Source: a virus
IMG/VR virus record: IMGVR_UViG_3300015194_000009
Span: 1 to 32,975 of that record
Length of the DNA stretch: 32,975 nt
Direction: 5' to 3' (one strand)
Program-made: the position numbers and the translations under genes
The notes under the pieces: generated by a model
What the model was told of the DNA's origin: nothing
The model's input: only the letters and a program-made list of their open reading frames with translations
Database searches by the model: none
In this document: piece by piece, positions 6,999 through 15,145 of the stretch
How positions within the stretch are numbered: position 1 is the stretch's first letter
How the letters are laid out: each line of letters starts with the position of its first letter

Positions 6999-7224
6999 CC
7001 AACTCCGCCGCCTCTTCGGCCCGAACCTCTTCAAGCAGTTCCGCCAGCTTGTCCACGTCGACCCGGCGTAGCTTCGCTTCGTCGATGCGGACCTGCGCCG
7101 ACAACACGATTGCGGCGATGGCCCGCTGTTCGGTCATGACCTTGGCCAGGGACTTCACATCGCCGGTCAGGGTAGAGGCGTCGATCCGCATGATGTCGAG
7201 AGAGCGCTGTAGCGCCAGCGTCAC
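6982..7224 (-). CDS. Small helical protein ending the late block (80 aa)
   Basis: The 80-aa product is predicted helical and strongly charged, with the segment DASTLTGDVKSLAKVM followed by a DVDKLAELLEEVRAEEAAEL heptad-like tail ending in ASLF. I recognise no family. No ATG or TTG lies between the ATP-grasp stop and GTG 7224, so GTG 7224 is chosen, although it lacks a clear ribosome-binding site; ATG 7191 is an alternative. It lies 23 nt after the ATP-grasp gene and converges on dpdA, with the two stop codons overlapping in CTAG. Confidence 0.6.
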   Translation of the reverse strand: MTLALQRSLDIMRIDASTLTGDVKSLAKVMTEQRAIAAIVLSAQVRIDEAKLRRVDVDKLAELLEEVRAEEAAELAASLF

Positions 7225-7247
7225 CAGGTCGTCGAACTGGTCGTGGG

Positions 7248-8567
7248 CTAATAGTCCAGTCCCGCCGCGAAGCCGTGCGCCTGGATCAAGGGCAGCTGCT
7301 TCTTCAGCCGCGATCCGATGTCGGGCCGCCAGAACGGCGAGGCCGGGGCCTTCAACTTGGCCATCGTCCTGTACGCGGCGCGCGCGGCTTGGCTGACCGT
7401 TTCCCCCGTGCCACTCGTCACCAGCACGTAGTCCCCCGCCGTCAGCCAGCACGGCATCGTCACTACTTTCCCGTTCACGTCGTGGGGTGCATCGCCCATC
7501 ATCATCCCGCACGGGTGGACGTGGGCCCCCGCGCTTTGGGCTCCGTACACCGGTATCCCCACGACCTCTTTCCGGGTGATGTGGCTGTACGGGAAATCGG
7601 GAATTGCCATCACGGCGCCCACCGCCACCAGATCCATTGTCCAGTTTCGCGAGTCTTTCCCTTCGGCTAGATTTAACAGCCATTCGGCGTGGTCCCCGGT
7701 GTGCAGCGCCTGCTGGATATTGAAGGTCGGCCAGCCGGGACGCATGGTGAACTCCAGCGGCCAGGGCGTCCCTTCGTCGTCGATGATGCAGTTCACGTCA
7801 ACGTAGCCGCAGTACCCCAGCCGGTCGAGCGCATCTTCCAACGGCTTCAGCACCATGTTGGCCAACTTGGACCGGCGCACACAGCGCACCACGGTTCCCA
7901 TCTCGCCTGTCGCCGGGCCGGTGTCGCCGGCCATCAACTTCTTGAACTCGAAATTTTCGCACCATCCGGCGTTGAAGCCACCCGGCCCGAACCAGCCGCC
8001 GACGGCCATTTCCGTGCCGCCGATGAAGCGCTGGAGCAGGAAGGACGACTTGAGCTTGCCGACCTTCTTCCAACGCTCGAGCATGAACACCATGTCCGCC
8101 GGCGACTTGGCCACGTAGGACAGGCTCTTGTCGTCTTCATCGCCGCAGGGCTTGGACACGAACCGCCCGCCGTCCTTCTTCACATAGGCGATGGCCTGGT
8201 CGTAGTCGCTGAACTCGCGGAAGGGCGGCACGTCCACCCCGGCCTTCTTCAGCACATCCTGCCCCAGCTTGCGGTCAAGCTCCCACGCCGCCGCTTCGGG
8301 CGTCGGGCCGATGATGCGCGACCCCTCCTTGCGGTAGGCGTCCAGCTGCTGGACGTAGCGCGTGTTGTCGGTGCAGAAGATCAGATCCGCCCACCTCGCC
8401 CATTCGCGCCAGTCGGTCACCCGGTCGACCAGGCCCTTACCGAAGAAGTCGTTCTTGCCTTCCTGCCGGCGGTAGAACCACTTCACCGTATGGCCGTCGT
8501 CCATGCAGCGCAGCGCCCAATCCAGCACGCCGTCGCCGCCCCAGTTGTCAACAATCAGGATCTTCAC
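7248..8567 (-). CDS. PurD-like ATP-grasp ligase
   Basis: This 439-aa protein has the architecture of phosphoribosylamine-glycine ligase (PurD). An N-terminal Rossmann-like segment (ILIVDNWGGDGVLDWALR) is followed by GPTPEAAAWELDRKLGQDVL, which matches the GPs.eAA.LE.sK.f.k.fl signature of PurD. The ATP-binding FVSKPCGD region and GYVDVNCIIDDEGTPWPLEF with a following MRPG correspond to the metal-binding ATP-grasp core. Such enzymes join a carboxylate to an amine with ATP. Its place among virion genes, not beside other purine genes, makes ordinary purine synthesis uncertain; it could modify DNA, protein or a small molecule. GTG 8567 is chosen because it overlaps the preceding stop (GTGA) and begins exactly at the first strand; an upstream codon would add 19 unrelated residues. 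Confidence 0.87.
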   Translation of the reverse strand: MKILIVDNWGGDGVLDWALRCMDDGHTVKWFYRRQEGKNDFFGKGLVDRVTDWREWARWADLIFCTDNTRYVQQLDAYRKEGSRIIGPTPEAAAWELDRKLGQDVLKKAGVDVPPFREFSDYDQAIAYVKKDGGRFVSKPCGDEDDKSLSYVAKSPADMVFMLERWKKVGKLKSSFLLQRFIGGTEMAVGGWFGPGGFNAGWCENFEFKKLMAGDTGPATGEMGTVVRCVRRSKLANMVLKPLEDALDRLGYCGYVDVNCIIDDEGTPWPLEFTMRPGWPTFNIQQALHTGDHAEWLLNLAEGKDSRNWTMDLVAVGAVMAIPDFPYSHITRKEVVGIPVYGAQSAGAHVHPCGMMMGDAPHDVNGKVVTMPCWLTAGDYVLVTSGTGETVSQAARAAYRTMAKLKAPASPFWRPDIGSRLKKQLPLIQAHGFAAGLDY

Positions 8568-11500
8568 TGGCTGCGCTCCAACCTGGCCTCGACGCGCTGG
8601 TCGGACTTGATCCGCCGGCGCCACGCCTGCGTGTCCCGCTTATGCTTGGCGGCGTTCACTTCGTCGGGCGCGGTCAGGTACTGCGGCGCCGGGCGGATCG
8701 ACAGCAGGCTCTCCAGCGGCCCGATGTTCGACCCACGCTTGCGCCCCTTGGCCAGCTGCCCGACGCTGATCGGCATGAACTGCTCCAGCAGGTAGTCCAT
8801 CAGCGTCGGCTCGCCCTCGACCGGCGCCACGCCCTTGGGCCGATAGATCGGAAGGCCGCGGTAGTCCTTGTTGTTCGTCAGCTGCACCGTTGCGGACAGC
8901 GCCGGGTTCAGCTTGTTGATCATCTCGGGGAGGATGTTGTTCGGGAAGTCGTTGCCGAAAGCGTACACGTCCTTCTGGTAGCCGGGCGTCATCGCGCGCT
9001 CGGGCTCGCCGCTGGTCACGTCCGTGCCGCCGGTGCGGTAGGCAAGAAAGTCCCGGTCCTTCGGATCGTCACCGGTCTTTAGCCTGGTCATGATGCCGTT
9101 TTCGAGCGCGGTCACCGCAGCCAGGGCGGCAACATATGCCGTGCGATCGGTGATGCCTTTGCCGGTGACCAGGCCCTTCCCGCTCTTGGGGATGTCGGCC
9201 AGGCCGCCGCCGATCTCGCGCACCGTGCCGATGTCCCACCCCGGCGAGAGCAGGATCAGCTGCGCCGTCTGCTTCATCGCCTTGTGCCAGAACATGTTGT
9301 CTTGCACCAGTTCGCCGAAGCGGTTGTCGATGCTGTCCAGCAGCTTGTTCGAATAGAGGTCGACCTCTTCCTGCGTGGCTTCGGGGTGACCTTGCAACCA
9401 CTCTTCCATCCGCGAGGCGAAGGCTCCGCGCTTCAACATCGGGATGTACTTTTCGAACAGGGGCGCGCTGACCGTCTGGACCACGTTGGCGGCCAGGTCG
9501 ATCGTCGTCTTCGCCTTCTCCCACAGCGGGCCGCGCCACAGACGCTGGCCGGTTTCCAGCAGTTCCTTCTTGAAGGTGCCGCGCTCCATGGCGTTGAAGA
9601 ACGACCCCGAAGGGCGGGTGCGGTAGAACGGGTCCATGCGCAGGCGGCCCCCGGCGCGCACGAAGGCGTCGTTGACCTTGGCCGATAGGGCGTCTGGCGT
9701 TTCCACGTCCAGCAGCTGCCGGGACATCTTCATGCCGCGCAGCGGGTTCAGAACGAACGCAGCCGGCGCCTTGGCCAGGGACTTCATGCCCCCGACGACA
9801 TCCCCGCGCGACAGAGCGCCGAAGCCCTTGGCCACTTCGCCGACGATCCCTTCGCGCGCCATGACGTTTAGGTGGAAGGCCGACAGCCCCAGCTTGGCCA
9901 TGGTCATGCCGTTCGAAAGCGCCCGGGCCGTCTGGTAGAACGGCTTGGCGCTCCCGGCTTCCATGCCCTTGGAGATGTACCGGTTGTACACCCGCGCCAC
10001 CGCTTCGGGCGCGAAGTACGCCTTGGGCGCCTGTCCCCCCACAACCTCGCCGCCTTCGCTCTTGTCGATGATCGTGCGCGCAGCCTTGTCGACCAGAATG
10101 CCGTCAAGCTTGGCGTATCCAGGGGGCTGCTGGCCGGGGGTGTGCTTCTGCGCGTAGCCCAACCCGTCGAGCTCCTGAAGGATGTCGTGCGACGCCAGGA
10201 ACCGGTTCATGTTGTTGACGTAGGCCATGGTCGCGTCGACGGGGTTTTCGATCTTCGGCGTGAGGCCCGCTTCAATCCCCTCCGCCAAGGTAGGGATTGA
10301 CCGCGCCTTGAAGTTCCGCCCGCTGCCCTGCTTGGAGTAGAACTGACCCAAGCTGTCGTTCACCTTGGCCGGATCGTCCTTCCACATGTGGACGTAGTAG
10401 TCCTCAATGAAGTTGGGGATCTTGTCGTCGGGAAGGATTTTCTCGATACGGTCGCGCGCCTTCTCGTACACCCGGCCAAGGTCGTCGGCGGCTTTCTGGA
10501 GCTTCGGGTCGGCCAGCTTGCTGCTGATCTTGGACCGGTTTTCGAAGTAGTTGACCAGGCCGCGCTGCTCGTCGACCGGCAGGTTGGCCGTCGTGCGGTT
10601 GGCCTCCAGCAGATTGTGCGCCGCCTTGTTCGTCTCCAGATCAGACTCGCCCGTGGCGCGGCGCACCACGCGCCCCGTCTTCGCCGCTTCGGCTGTGAGG
10701 GTCGTCGGTGCGAAGACCTTCTTGACCGCCGACACGGCGTCCCGGCCCGCGGCGGATGCGACGGCCAGGGTGCTGGGCGGCTTCGCGGGCGCAACGGGCT
10801 CCACAGGCCCCGTGGGGCGCGCACGGCGGGGCTTCGGCCCCATCAGCACGTCAGGTGGCCGCGTGGCCTTCGCGGCCAGTGTGGGGCCTTCTGTGGGCTT
10901 CGCGACTGGATCGGCCTTCCACGGGGCCGCCGCAGGTTTGCCGGGTGCTTCGGCGGCGCGCGCAACTCTGCCACGCCCTGCCGCCGGAAGGTGGGGGACC
11001 GCATCGCCGGTCATGGCGTCGGCAGTCATGGCGTCGGCCACGCCCCGGGCCTGTTCGGGTGTGGCGCCTCGCTTGATGCCCCCTTTCAGCCGCTGCTTGG
11101 CGTACTCCAGCGGCTTGTGAGCCCTGGCTGCGGCGTTGGCGGCGGCGTCGGCCAGCCGGCCTTCTTCCTTGGCGCCCTTCCACGCGGCGCCGATGTCCTG
11201 CGCCGGCAGATCGGTGATGCGGCGCTTGATCCGCCCCAACGTCAGCGGCGCGTCGGGGTTGCGGTCCTGCGCCGGATCGTCGCGATTGGACGTGGCGGGT
11301 TTGGCCGCAACGGGGTGCTGCCCGAAGTTCGGCAACGCAGGCGCCGCGGCCTTCTTGTCTTTCGTCCAGGGTTTGGCCGCAGCCGACGGCGCCCCGGGCA
11401 CGTAGTGGACGTGATCCCCTTCGTCGAGCAGCTCGCGCGGCTTGGGGTCCTTGGCGCGGATCGCCGCCACGGCCTGGGCGCGCGTCATCCCTGCGGGCGG

Positions 11501-11725
11501 CACGAAGTCGGCGGCCATGTTGCTCGTGTGGTAGGAGTTGGCCACTCCGCCCACCGCAGCGTTGTGCCGAGCGCTTCGGCCCGTGCTGGTGATGCGCGCA
11601 CCGGGCACGTCGGCGTTCACGACACTGGCGGCGCTGGGCGTCACTACGGTGTCGGTCGCCCACGGCGTGGGGGCCTTCTTGGGCGCGGCTCTCACGACCG
11701 CATCGGCCTCCCACGGTTGCGGCAC
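8564..11725 (-). CDS. Large internal virion protein with N-terminal M15 peptidase domain
   Basis: This 1053-aa protein is the largest in the window. Residues about 43-110 form an M15-type peptidoglycan peptidase: SYHTSNMAADF gives zinc ligands H66 and D73, and DHVHY gives H105/H107. The rest is a long helical region with no recognised domain. Four PW..D motifs (PWEADAVV at 4, PWATDTVV at 21, PWTKD at 119, PWKADPV at 268) stud the N-terminal quarter, separated by proline- and alanine-rich linkers. In podoviruses, large internal or ejection proteins with cell-wall hydrolase domains enter the cell ahead of the DNA and open the wall locally; that role is inferred here. It follows two other internal-type proteins, as in T7-like core gene order. 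It starts at an ATG 3 nt after the stop of the preceding gene. Confidence 0.85.
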   Translation of the reverse strand: MPQPWEADAVVRAAPKKAPTPWATDTVVTPSAASVVNADVPGARITSTGRSARHNAAVGGVANSYHTSNMAADFVPPAGMTRAQAVAAIRAKDPKPRELLDEGDHVHYVPGAPSAAAKPWTKDKKAAAPALPNFGQHPVAAKPATSNRDDPAQDRNPDAPLTLGRIKRRITDLPAQDIGAAWKGAKEEGRLADAAANAAARAHKPLEYAKQRLKGGIKRGATPEQARGVADAMTADAMTGDAVPHLPAAGRGRVARAAEAPGKPAAAPWKADPVAKPTEGPTLAAKATRPPDVLMGPKPRRARPTGPVEPVAPAKPPSTLAVASAAGRDAVSAVKKVFAPTTLTAEAAKTGRVVRRATGESDLETNKAAHNLLEANRTTANLPVDEQRGLVNYFENRSKISSKLADPKLQKAADDLGRVYEKARDRIEKILPDDKIPNFIEDYYVHMWKDDPAKVNDSLGQFYSKQGSGRNFKARSIPTLAEGIEAGLTPKIENPVDATMAYVNNMNRFLASHDILQELDGLGYAQKHTPGQQPPGYAKLDGILVDKAARTIIDKSEGGEVVGGQAPKAYFAPEAVARVYNRYISKGMEAGSAKPFYQTARALSNGMTMAKLGLSAFHLNVMAREGIVGEVAKGFGALSRGDVVGGMKSLAKAPAAFVLNPLRGMKMSRQLLDVETPDALSAKVNDAFVRAGGRLRMDPFYRTRPSGSFFNAMERGTFKKELLETGQRLWRGPLWEKAKTTIDLAANVVQTVSAPLFEKYIPMLKRGAFASRMEEWLQGHPEATQEEVDLYSNKLLDSIDNRFGELVQDNMFWHKAMKQTAQLILLSPGWDIGTVREIGGGLADIPKSGKGLVTGKGITDRTAYVAALAAVTALENGIMTRLKTGDDPKDRDFLAYRTGGTDVTSGEPERAMTPGYQKDVYAFGNDFPNNILPEMINKLNPALSATVQLTNNKDYRGLPIYRPKGVAPVEGEPTLMDYLLEQFMPISVGQLAKGRKRGSNIGPLESLLSIRPAPQYLTAPDEVNAAKHKRDTQAWRRRIKSDQRVEARLERSQ
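11010..11039 (-). repeat. Tandem 15-bp duplication inside the internal virion protein gene
   Basis: Two adjacent copies of gtcatggcgtcggca/c (14 of 15 bases identical) encode the repeat DAMTADAMTGDA in the linker of the 1053-aa protein. It looks like a replication-slippage duplication. Confidence 0.75.
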
Positions 11726-11728
11726 GGT

Positions 11729-12835
11729 CTACCCCTTGGTGCGGATGTTGCCTTCGGGGTCGACGTACTGCGCCCCCTTCGGAACCTTGTTGTAGTCCGC
11801 CTCGCTCTTGACCTGCACCGGGCGAACCGCCTGCCCGCCACCACCGCCGGCGCGCGGCGTAGGCCGGGCAGGCGCACGTCCTCCTGTACCCACGGGCTTG
11901 CTATTGGCCACAGCCGCGGCGTCCACGGCGCGGCGGTAGGACTGATCCGACTTGTAGAGATCGGCGTCGACGCTGTTCGCCGACACGTCGCGGCGGGCGT
12001 CAGCGGTAATCTGCGCGGACTGCGTGCGGCTGTGCGCCATGACTTCGGCCACGGTCATGCGCGACCCGGCCTGCGTGTTGGCGATGCGCTCGTTGGACCC
12101 TGCGCGCTCGTGCTCAACGTCGCGCCGGCTGTCGGCGTTGATGTGCGCGGAGTCCGTGCGGGCTTCGCTTCCGATCTGGGCGGACTGGATCTTGGCCTGC
12201 GCGGCGGTCTGCGCCTTGACCAGTTCTACCTGCGCCTTCATCAGATCGCGCGTCTCAGGCTCCAGGCCCTTCATCAGGCCGATCTGGCGTTCGGTTGCGG
12301 CCAGCAGTGTGGGACCGTCGATGCCGGGGTTGCGGGCTTTGATGTCCGACGCGATAGACTTCAACGTGGCCATGCTGTCGTGCATCGGGTCACCGGTCGG
12401 CTGCGCCACGCCCGACATCCCGCCCTGGGCCCCGCCGCCTTGCGGCTGCATCCCCGGACCACCCATAGGCGGCTGCATCCCGCCACCGCCACCCATAGGC
12501 GGCTGGGGCGGCCCGCCTTGCCCCCCACCGCCCATAGGCATTGCGCCAGGGACGCCGACGTGCTGCGGCGCGGTGAAGCCCATGTCCGGTCCAGCCATGG
12601 GGCGCTGGCCGCCCTGCGGCGCGACAGGGTGCATCCCCGGGGGGCCACCTTGTCCGCCGGGCGCACCGCCGCCAAGGCTGTTACCCAAGGCGGCGTCGGC
12701 GGCGATCTGCCGCTTCTGCGCGTCGAGCTGAAGCTGCTGCTGTTGCAGCGTCATGGCCCGCGTGCGCAGGTCCATGCTGTGGCTTTGGCCCGCCTGCATC
12801 CCTTGGGCCAGCGCGCCCAGTCCGCTCAAGTCCAT
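11729..12835 (-). CDS. Gly/Pro/Gln/Met-rich internal virion-type protein (368 aa)
   Basis: The 368-aa protein starts with a helical, glutamine-rich segment (LQQQQLQLDAQKRQIAADAAL). It continues with about 100 residues of low-complexity glycine, proline, methionine and glutamine, then a long helical part made of similar 12-15-residue units (for example AQIGSEARTDSAHINADSRR followed by related units). The C-terminus ends YVDPEGNIRTKG. I recognise no enzymatic domain. Its place between two other non-enzymatic proteins upstream of the large M15-containing protein suggests a core or ejection protein, analogous in position to T7 gp14/gp15. This is inferred from context only. Confidence 0.75.
   Translation of the reverse strand: MDLSGLGALAQGMQAGQSHSMDLRTRAMTLQQQQLQLDAQKRQIAADAALGNSLGGGAPGGQGGPPGMHPVAPQGGQRPMAGPDMGFTAPQHVGVPGAMPMGGGGQGGPPQPPMGGGGGMQPPMGGPGMQPQGGGAQGGMSGVAQPTGDPMHDSMATLKSIASDIKARNPGIDGPTLLAATERQIGLMKGLEPETRDLMKAQVELVKAQTAAQAKIQSAQIGSEARTDSAHINADSRRDVEHERAGSNERIANTQAGSRMTVAEVMAHSRTQSAQITADARRDVSANSVDADLYKSDQSYRRAVDAAAVANSKPVGTGGRAPARPTPRAGGGGGQAVRPVQVKSEADYNKVPKGAQYVDPEGNIRTKG
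12460..12539 (-). repeat. Low-complexity repeat coding PPMGG units
   Basis: The 15-mer acccataggcggctg occurs at 12460 and 12490 (30-bp period), and a shorter cccataggc copy occurs at 12531. On the minus strand these encode the PPMGG/MQPPMGG repeats of the 368-aa protein. Confidence 0.7.
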
Positions 12836-12844
12836 GGTGCGCCC

Positions 12845-13954
12845 CTACCCGAACAAGGCCATCAGGCTGGACCAGTCAAAGCCGCCGGAGCCCCCAGCCG
12901 CGCCTGCGGACCCACCGCCGCCTCCGCCACCCGGCATGGACTTCATCGGGCCGCCTTGCCCGAAGATACCCTGCCCGAACAACTGCCCCAGCCCGCTCAT
13001 GGTCTGGTTATTCAGTTGGTTCTTCATCGCCCGGGCGTTCTGGTTGATGCCCGTCGCGTTCTGGCCGACGCCCATGTAGGCCAAGTCTTGGCCCTGCTGC
13101 GCGCCGACCAGGCCAGCCGCACCAGCGTTGGCGCGGTTGAGGCTGTCGAGCGCCGCAAAGTTGTTCTGACTCATCGCCGTGGACGTATCGTAGGGCAACA
13201 TCCCGCCGCGCGTGAGGGTGTCGAGCCCGCTGGTGTTGAGGCTGTTCGCCCCTTCGGCCAAGCCCGCGCCCGTGTTGGCGAGCCCGGCCCACCCGCCGGC
13301 CAGGCCAGTCGCGTCGCCGGCCAGCCCGCCGAAGGAGCTGTTCAGTCCGGTCTGATCGCCCACCAGCGAGCCGAAGCCGCTGATCGCCGCGAGCTGGCGC
13401 TGCTGCTGCTGGTTCTGCCAGTCGATGTCGAAGTTGCGGCTCGCATCACCCGCGACCCCCGCGCCGTAGGGCGATCCCGCCACGCCGTATTGGGCGTTGA
13501 TCGCGTTCTGGTGGTCCATGGTCTGTTGGTACTGGCGGTCGTACAGGGCGCGCTGCGGGTCGAAGCCCGTCTGGATCACAGAGTCCATCAGGCCGGGGAT
13601 GCGGCCCTGTGTCGCCTGAAGCTGGTCGGCCATGCCGGGGATGCGAGACGCCAGCCCTTGGAGCCCGCCTTGCATCCCAGGGATTTGCCCGGCCATGTTC
13701 GTCAAGCCCTGCGCGCCGGCGTAGGCTTGGTCCGCAACGCCGCGAGACTGGCCGGCCACCTGGTTGGCCGTGTCCATAGCTCCCGCGGCGTTGGGGTTAT
13801 TGAGAACCCCGTTCACCTGCTGCTGGTACTGGGGAATCGTCTGGAGCGCCGCGTTGGCTGCTCCCGTCAGCGCCTGCTGGCCCTGCTGGAAATTCTGGTC
13901 GGCCCCCTGCTGCCACGTCGGGGTGTACGCCTGCGGCACATGGCTTTTTCCCAC
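12845..13954 (-). CDS. Internal virion-type protein with Gly/Leu repeats (369 aa)
   Basis: The 369-aa protein is rich in glycine, alanine, glutamine and asparagine. Its centre has loosely repeated hydrophobic-glycine units such as GLTNMAGQIPGMQGGLQGLA and, later, LAGDATGLAGGWAGLANTGA, which could form amphipathic helices that insert into membranes. The C-terminus has a glycine run followed by GGFDWSSLMALFG. No catalytic motif is visible. The gene lies between the GNAT-like gene and the Gly/Pro-rich gene, in the block where podoviruses encode core and DNA-ejection proteins, so an ejection role is plausible but unproven. Confidence 0.75.
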   Translation of the reverse strand: MGKSHVPQAYTPTWQQGADQNFQQGQQALTGAANAALQTIPQYQQQVNGVLNNPNAAGAMDTANQVAGQSRGVADQAYAGAQGLTNMAGQIPGMQGGLQGLASRIPGMADQLQATQGRIPGLMDSVIQTGFDPQRALYDRQYQQTMDHQNAINAQYGVAGSPYGAGVAGDASRNFDIDWQNQQQQRQLAAISGFGSLVGDQTGLNSSFGGLAGDATGLAGGWAGLANTGAGLAEGANSLNTSGLDTLTRGGMLPYDTSTAMSQNNFAALDSLNRANAGAAGLVGAQQGQDLAYMGVGQNATGINQNARAMKNQLNNQTMSGLGQLFGQGIFGQGGPMKSMPGGGGGGGSAGAAGGSGGFDWSSLMALFG

Positions 13955-13966
13955 GGTGGACCCCCT

Positions 13967-14440
13967 TCAGAGGCGCTTCGCATAGGTGTTCGCGACGTGC
14001 GAGTAACCAAGATGCGTCAGCAGTCTGCCGACCCTATCATGGGAACCGTCACGGCTCAAAACATGAAGGTTGGTCCCGTAGACGATCGACTGCGCGCCGC
14101 GCATCCGCAAGAGCAGTTCTGATTCTCGGATCAGCTTAACGCCCGCCAGGCCCCGGCCCTCGTCCTTGTCGACGTAGATGGTGTCGTTGGTCGCGATGCG
14201 GGAGTGCTGGTGATGAAGGTGTTCGGTGACACAGAAGCAGCTGTAGCCGATCATCCGCATCCCGGATCGGATCACGATCGGGACCAGGCGCTTCTGCCGC
14301 TCGGCTTCAAGGATGGCGGGCCAATTCGGGGAGAAGGCCGGGTCGGTGGGGTGGGCGACTTCCTGCCAGTGGACGGCCAGCATATCCTCGAGCCCTTCGG
14401 CCAGCGCGGCGGAAATGCTCTCAATGTTGACTTGGTACAT
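13967..14440 (-). CDS. GNAT-like acetyltransferase domain protein (157 aa)
   Basis: The protein has a GNAT-like layout: a helical N-terminus (IESISAALAEGLEDMLAVHW), a central strand IVIRSGMRMIGYSCFCVTEH, then TIYVDKDEGRGLAGVKLIRE, which resembles the acetyl-CoA binding motif A with its following helix. The C-terminal RVGRLLTHLGYSHVANTY resembles the last GNAT segment (FYe..GF). Related proteins are found among podovirus virion genes, where their substrate is mostly unknown. The ATG at 14440 is preferred over 14485; it overlaps the preceding stop by 20 nt. Confidence 0.72.
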   Translation of the reverse strand: MYQVNIESISAALAEGLEDMLAVHWQEVAHPTDPAFSPNWPAILEAERQKRLVPIVIRSGMRMIGYSCFCVTEHLHHQHSRIATNDTIYVDKDEGRGLAGVKLIRESELLLRMRGAQSIVYGTNLHVLSRDGSHDRVGRLLTHLGYSHVANTYAKRL

Positions 14441-14885
14441 CGCCCACCAGCCTGACCAGGAGGAAGGCCGCGGCGCAGGGGCCATAGTTGACGAAGCACC
14501 AGGGGTGCGTGTGCGGGATGATGTGCAGCTGGCCGGGCCACAGGACGAAGGAGCCGTTCAGGGTGTGCAGCCGGGCGCCGGGAGACGGGACAAGGTTGAC
14601 GGCCAGCAGCGTGCCTTCGTGTTCGAAGCCGTCACTGGTCCACGTCGCGTCGATGCCGACCGGGCGGACCTGGGCGTCTACGACCTTGACGGCGTGGCCC
14701 GTGACGGACGTGGCTTGCTGTTGCAGGCGGACCAGCAGGGCGCGGGCGGACTTCCATTCGTCCATGGTCGGCGTGGCTTCGCCCGCTTCGACCAGGCGGG
14801 GGGCTCCACCGTCTACCTCCCGAAACTTCGTGACGTAGGCGGCGGCGGCGCGCGACACGTCGATGAAGTCGTTGGGCTGGATCAC
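14421..14885 (-). CDS. Unknown protein with cupin-like C-terminus (154 aa)
   Basis: The 154-aa product has a helical first half (DFIDVSRAAAAYVTKF, then ARALLVRLQQQATSV) and a beta-rich second half including LWPGQLHIIPHTHPWCFVNYG, with histidines spaced as in cupin metal sites. I cannot name a family with confidence. GTG 14885 is chosen because it overlaps the TGA of the preceding gene (GTGA), a junction type used repeatedly here. It sits directly before the GNAT-like gene, and the two may be functionally linked. Confidence 0.6.
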   Translation of the reverse strand: MIQPNDFIDVSRAAAAYVTKFREVDGGAPRLVEAGEATPTMDEWKSARALLVRLQQQATSVTGHAVKVVDAQVRPVGIDATWTSDGFEHEGTLLAVNLVPSPGARLHTLNGSFVLWPGQLHIIPHTHPWCFVNYGPCAAAFLLVRLVGDVPSQH

Positions 14886-15145
14886 AGCGGGCGCCCCACA
14901 AAGCCCACGGCTTTCCCGTCGTACTCTTCGTGCCCGACAGTAAACGGCAAGTTGGTTTCTTCGCCGTCCACAGACATTGTGGGGTGCTTCGGTGTGCACC
15001 CAAGGTGCATCCCCCGGAAACGAGCTACGCCGTCGCAGTTAATGCAACGACCGGTTATTTCTGCGTACTTTATGTTGGTGTCTTCCATCCGAGCTACGCG
15101 GACGTTAAACTCGAACTCTAAGTGGGGGCACTGTCCTTCGCTCAC
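14882..15145 (-). CDS. Small zinc-finger-like phage protein (87 aa)
   Basis: The 87-aa protein has CPH near the N-terminus (C6, H8) and a CINC pair (C34, C37), which could bind zinc. The pattern CPHLEFEFNVRVARM, then a C..C strand, an F.G...G loop and PTMSVDGEETNLPF is found in a widespread but uncharacterised family of tailed-phage proteins. GTG 15145 overlaps the peptidase stop (GTGA). The gene has more AT-ending codons than its neighbours, suggesting separate exchange. Confidence 0.7.
   Translation of the reverse strand: MSEGQCPHLEFEFNVRVARMEDTNIKYAEITGRCINCDGVARFRGMHLGCTPKHPTMSVDGEETNLPFTVGHEEYDGKAVGFVGRPL

Noticed and set aside
10388-14122. Very long plus-strand open frame (1244 codons) opposite the internal virion genes
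   Set aside because: It is the mirror of three GC-rich coding genes; its product is low-complexity Arg/Gly/Ala/His with no domain, and long antisense frames are expected at this GC content.
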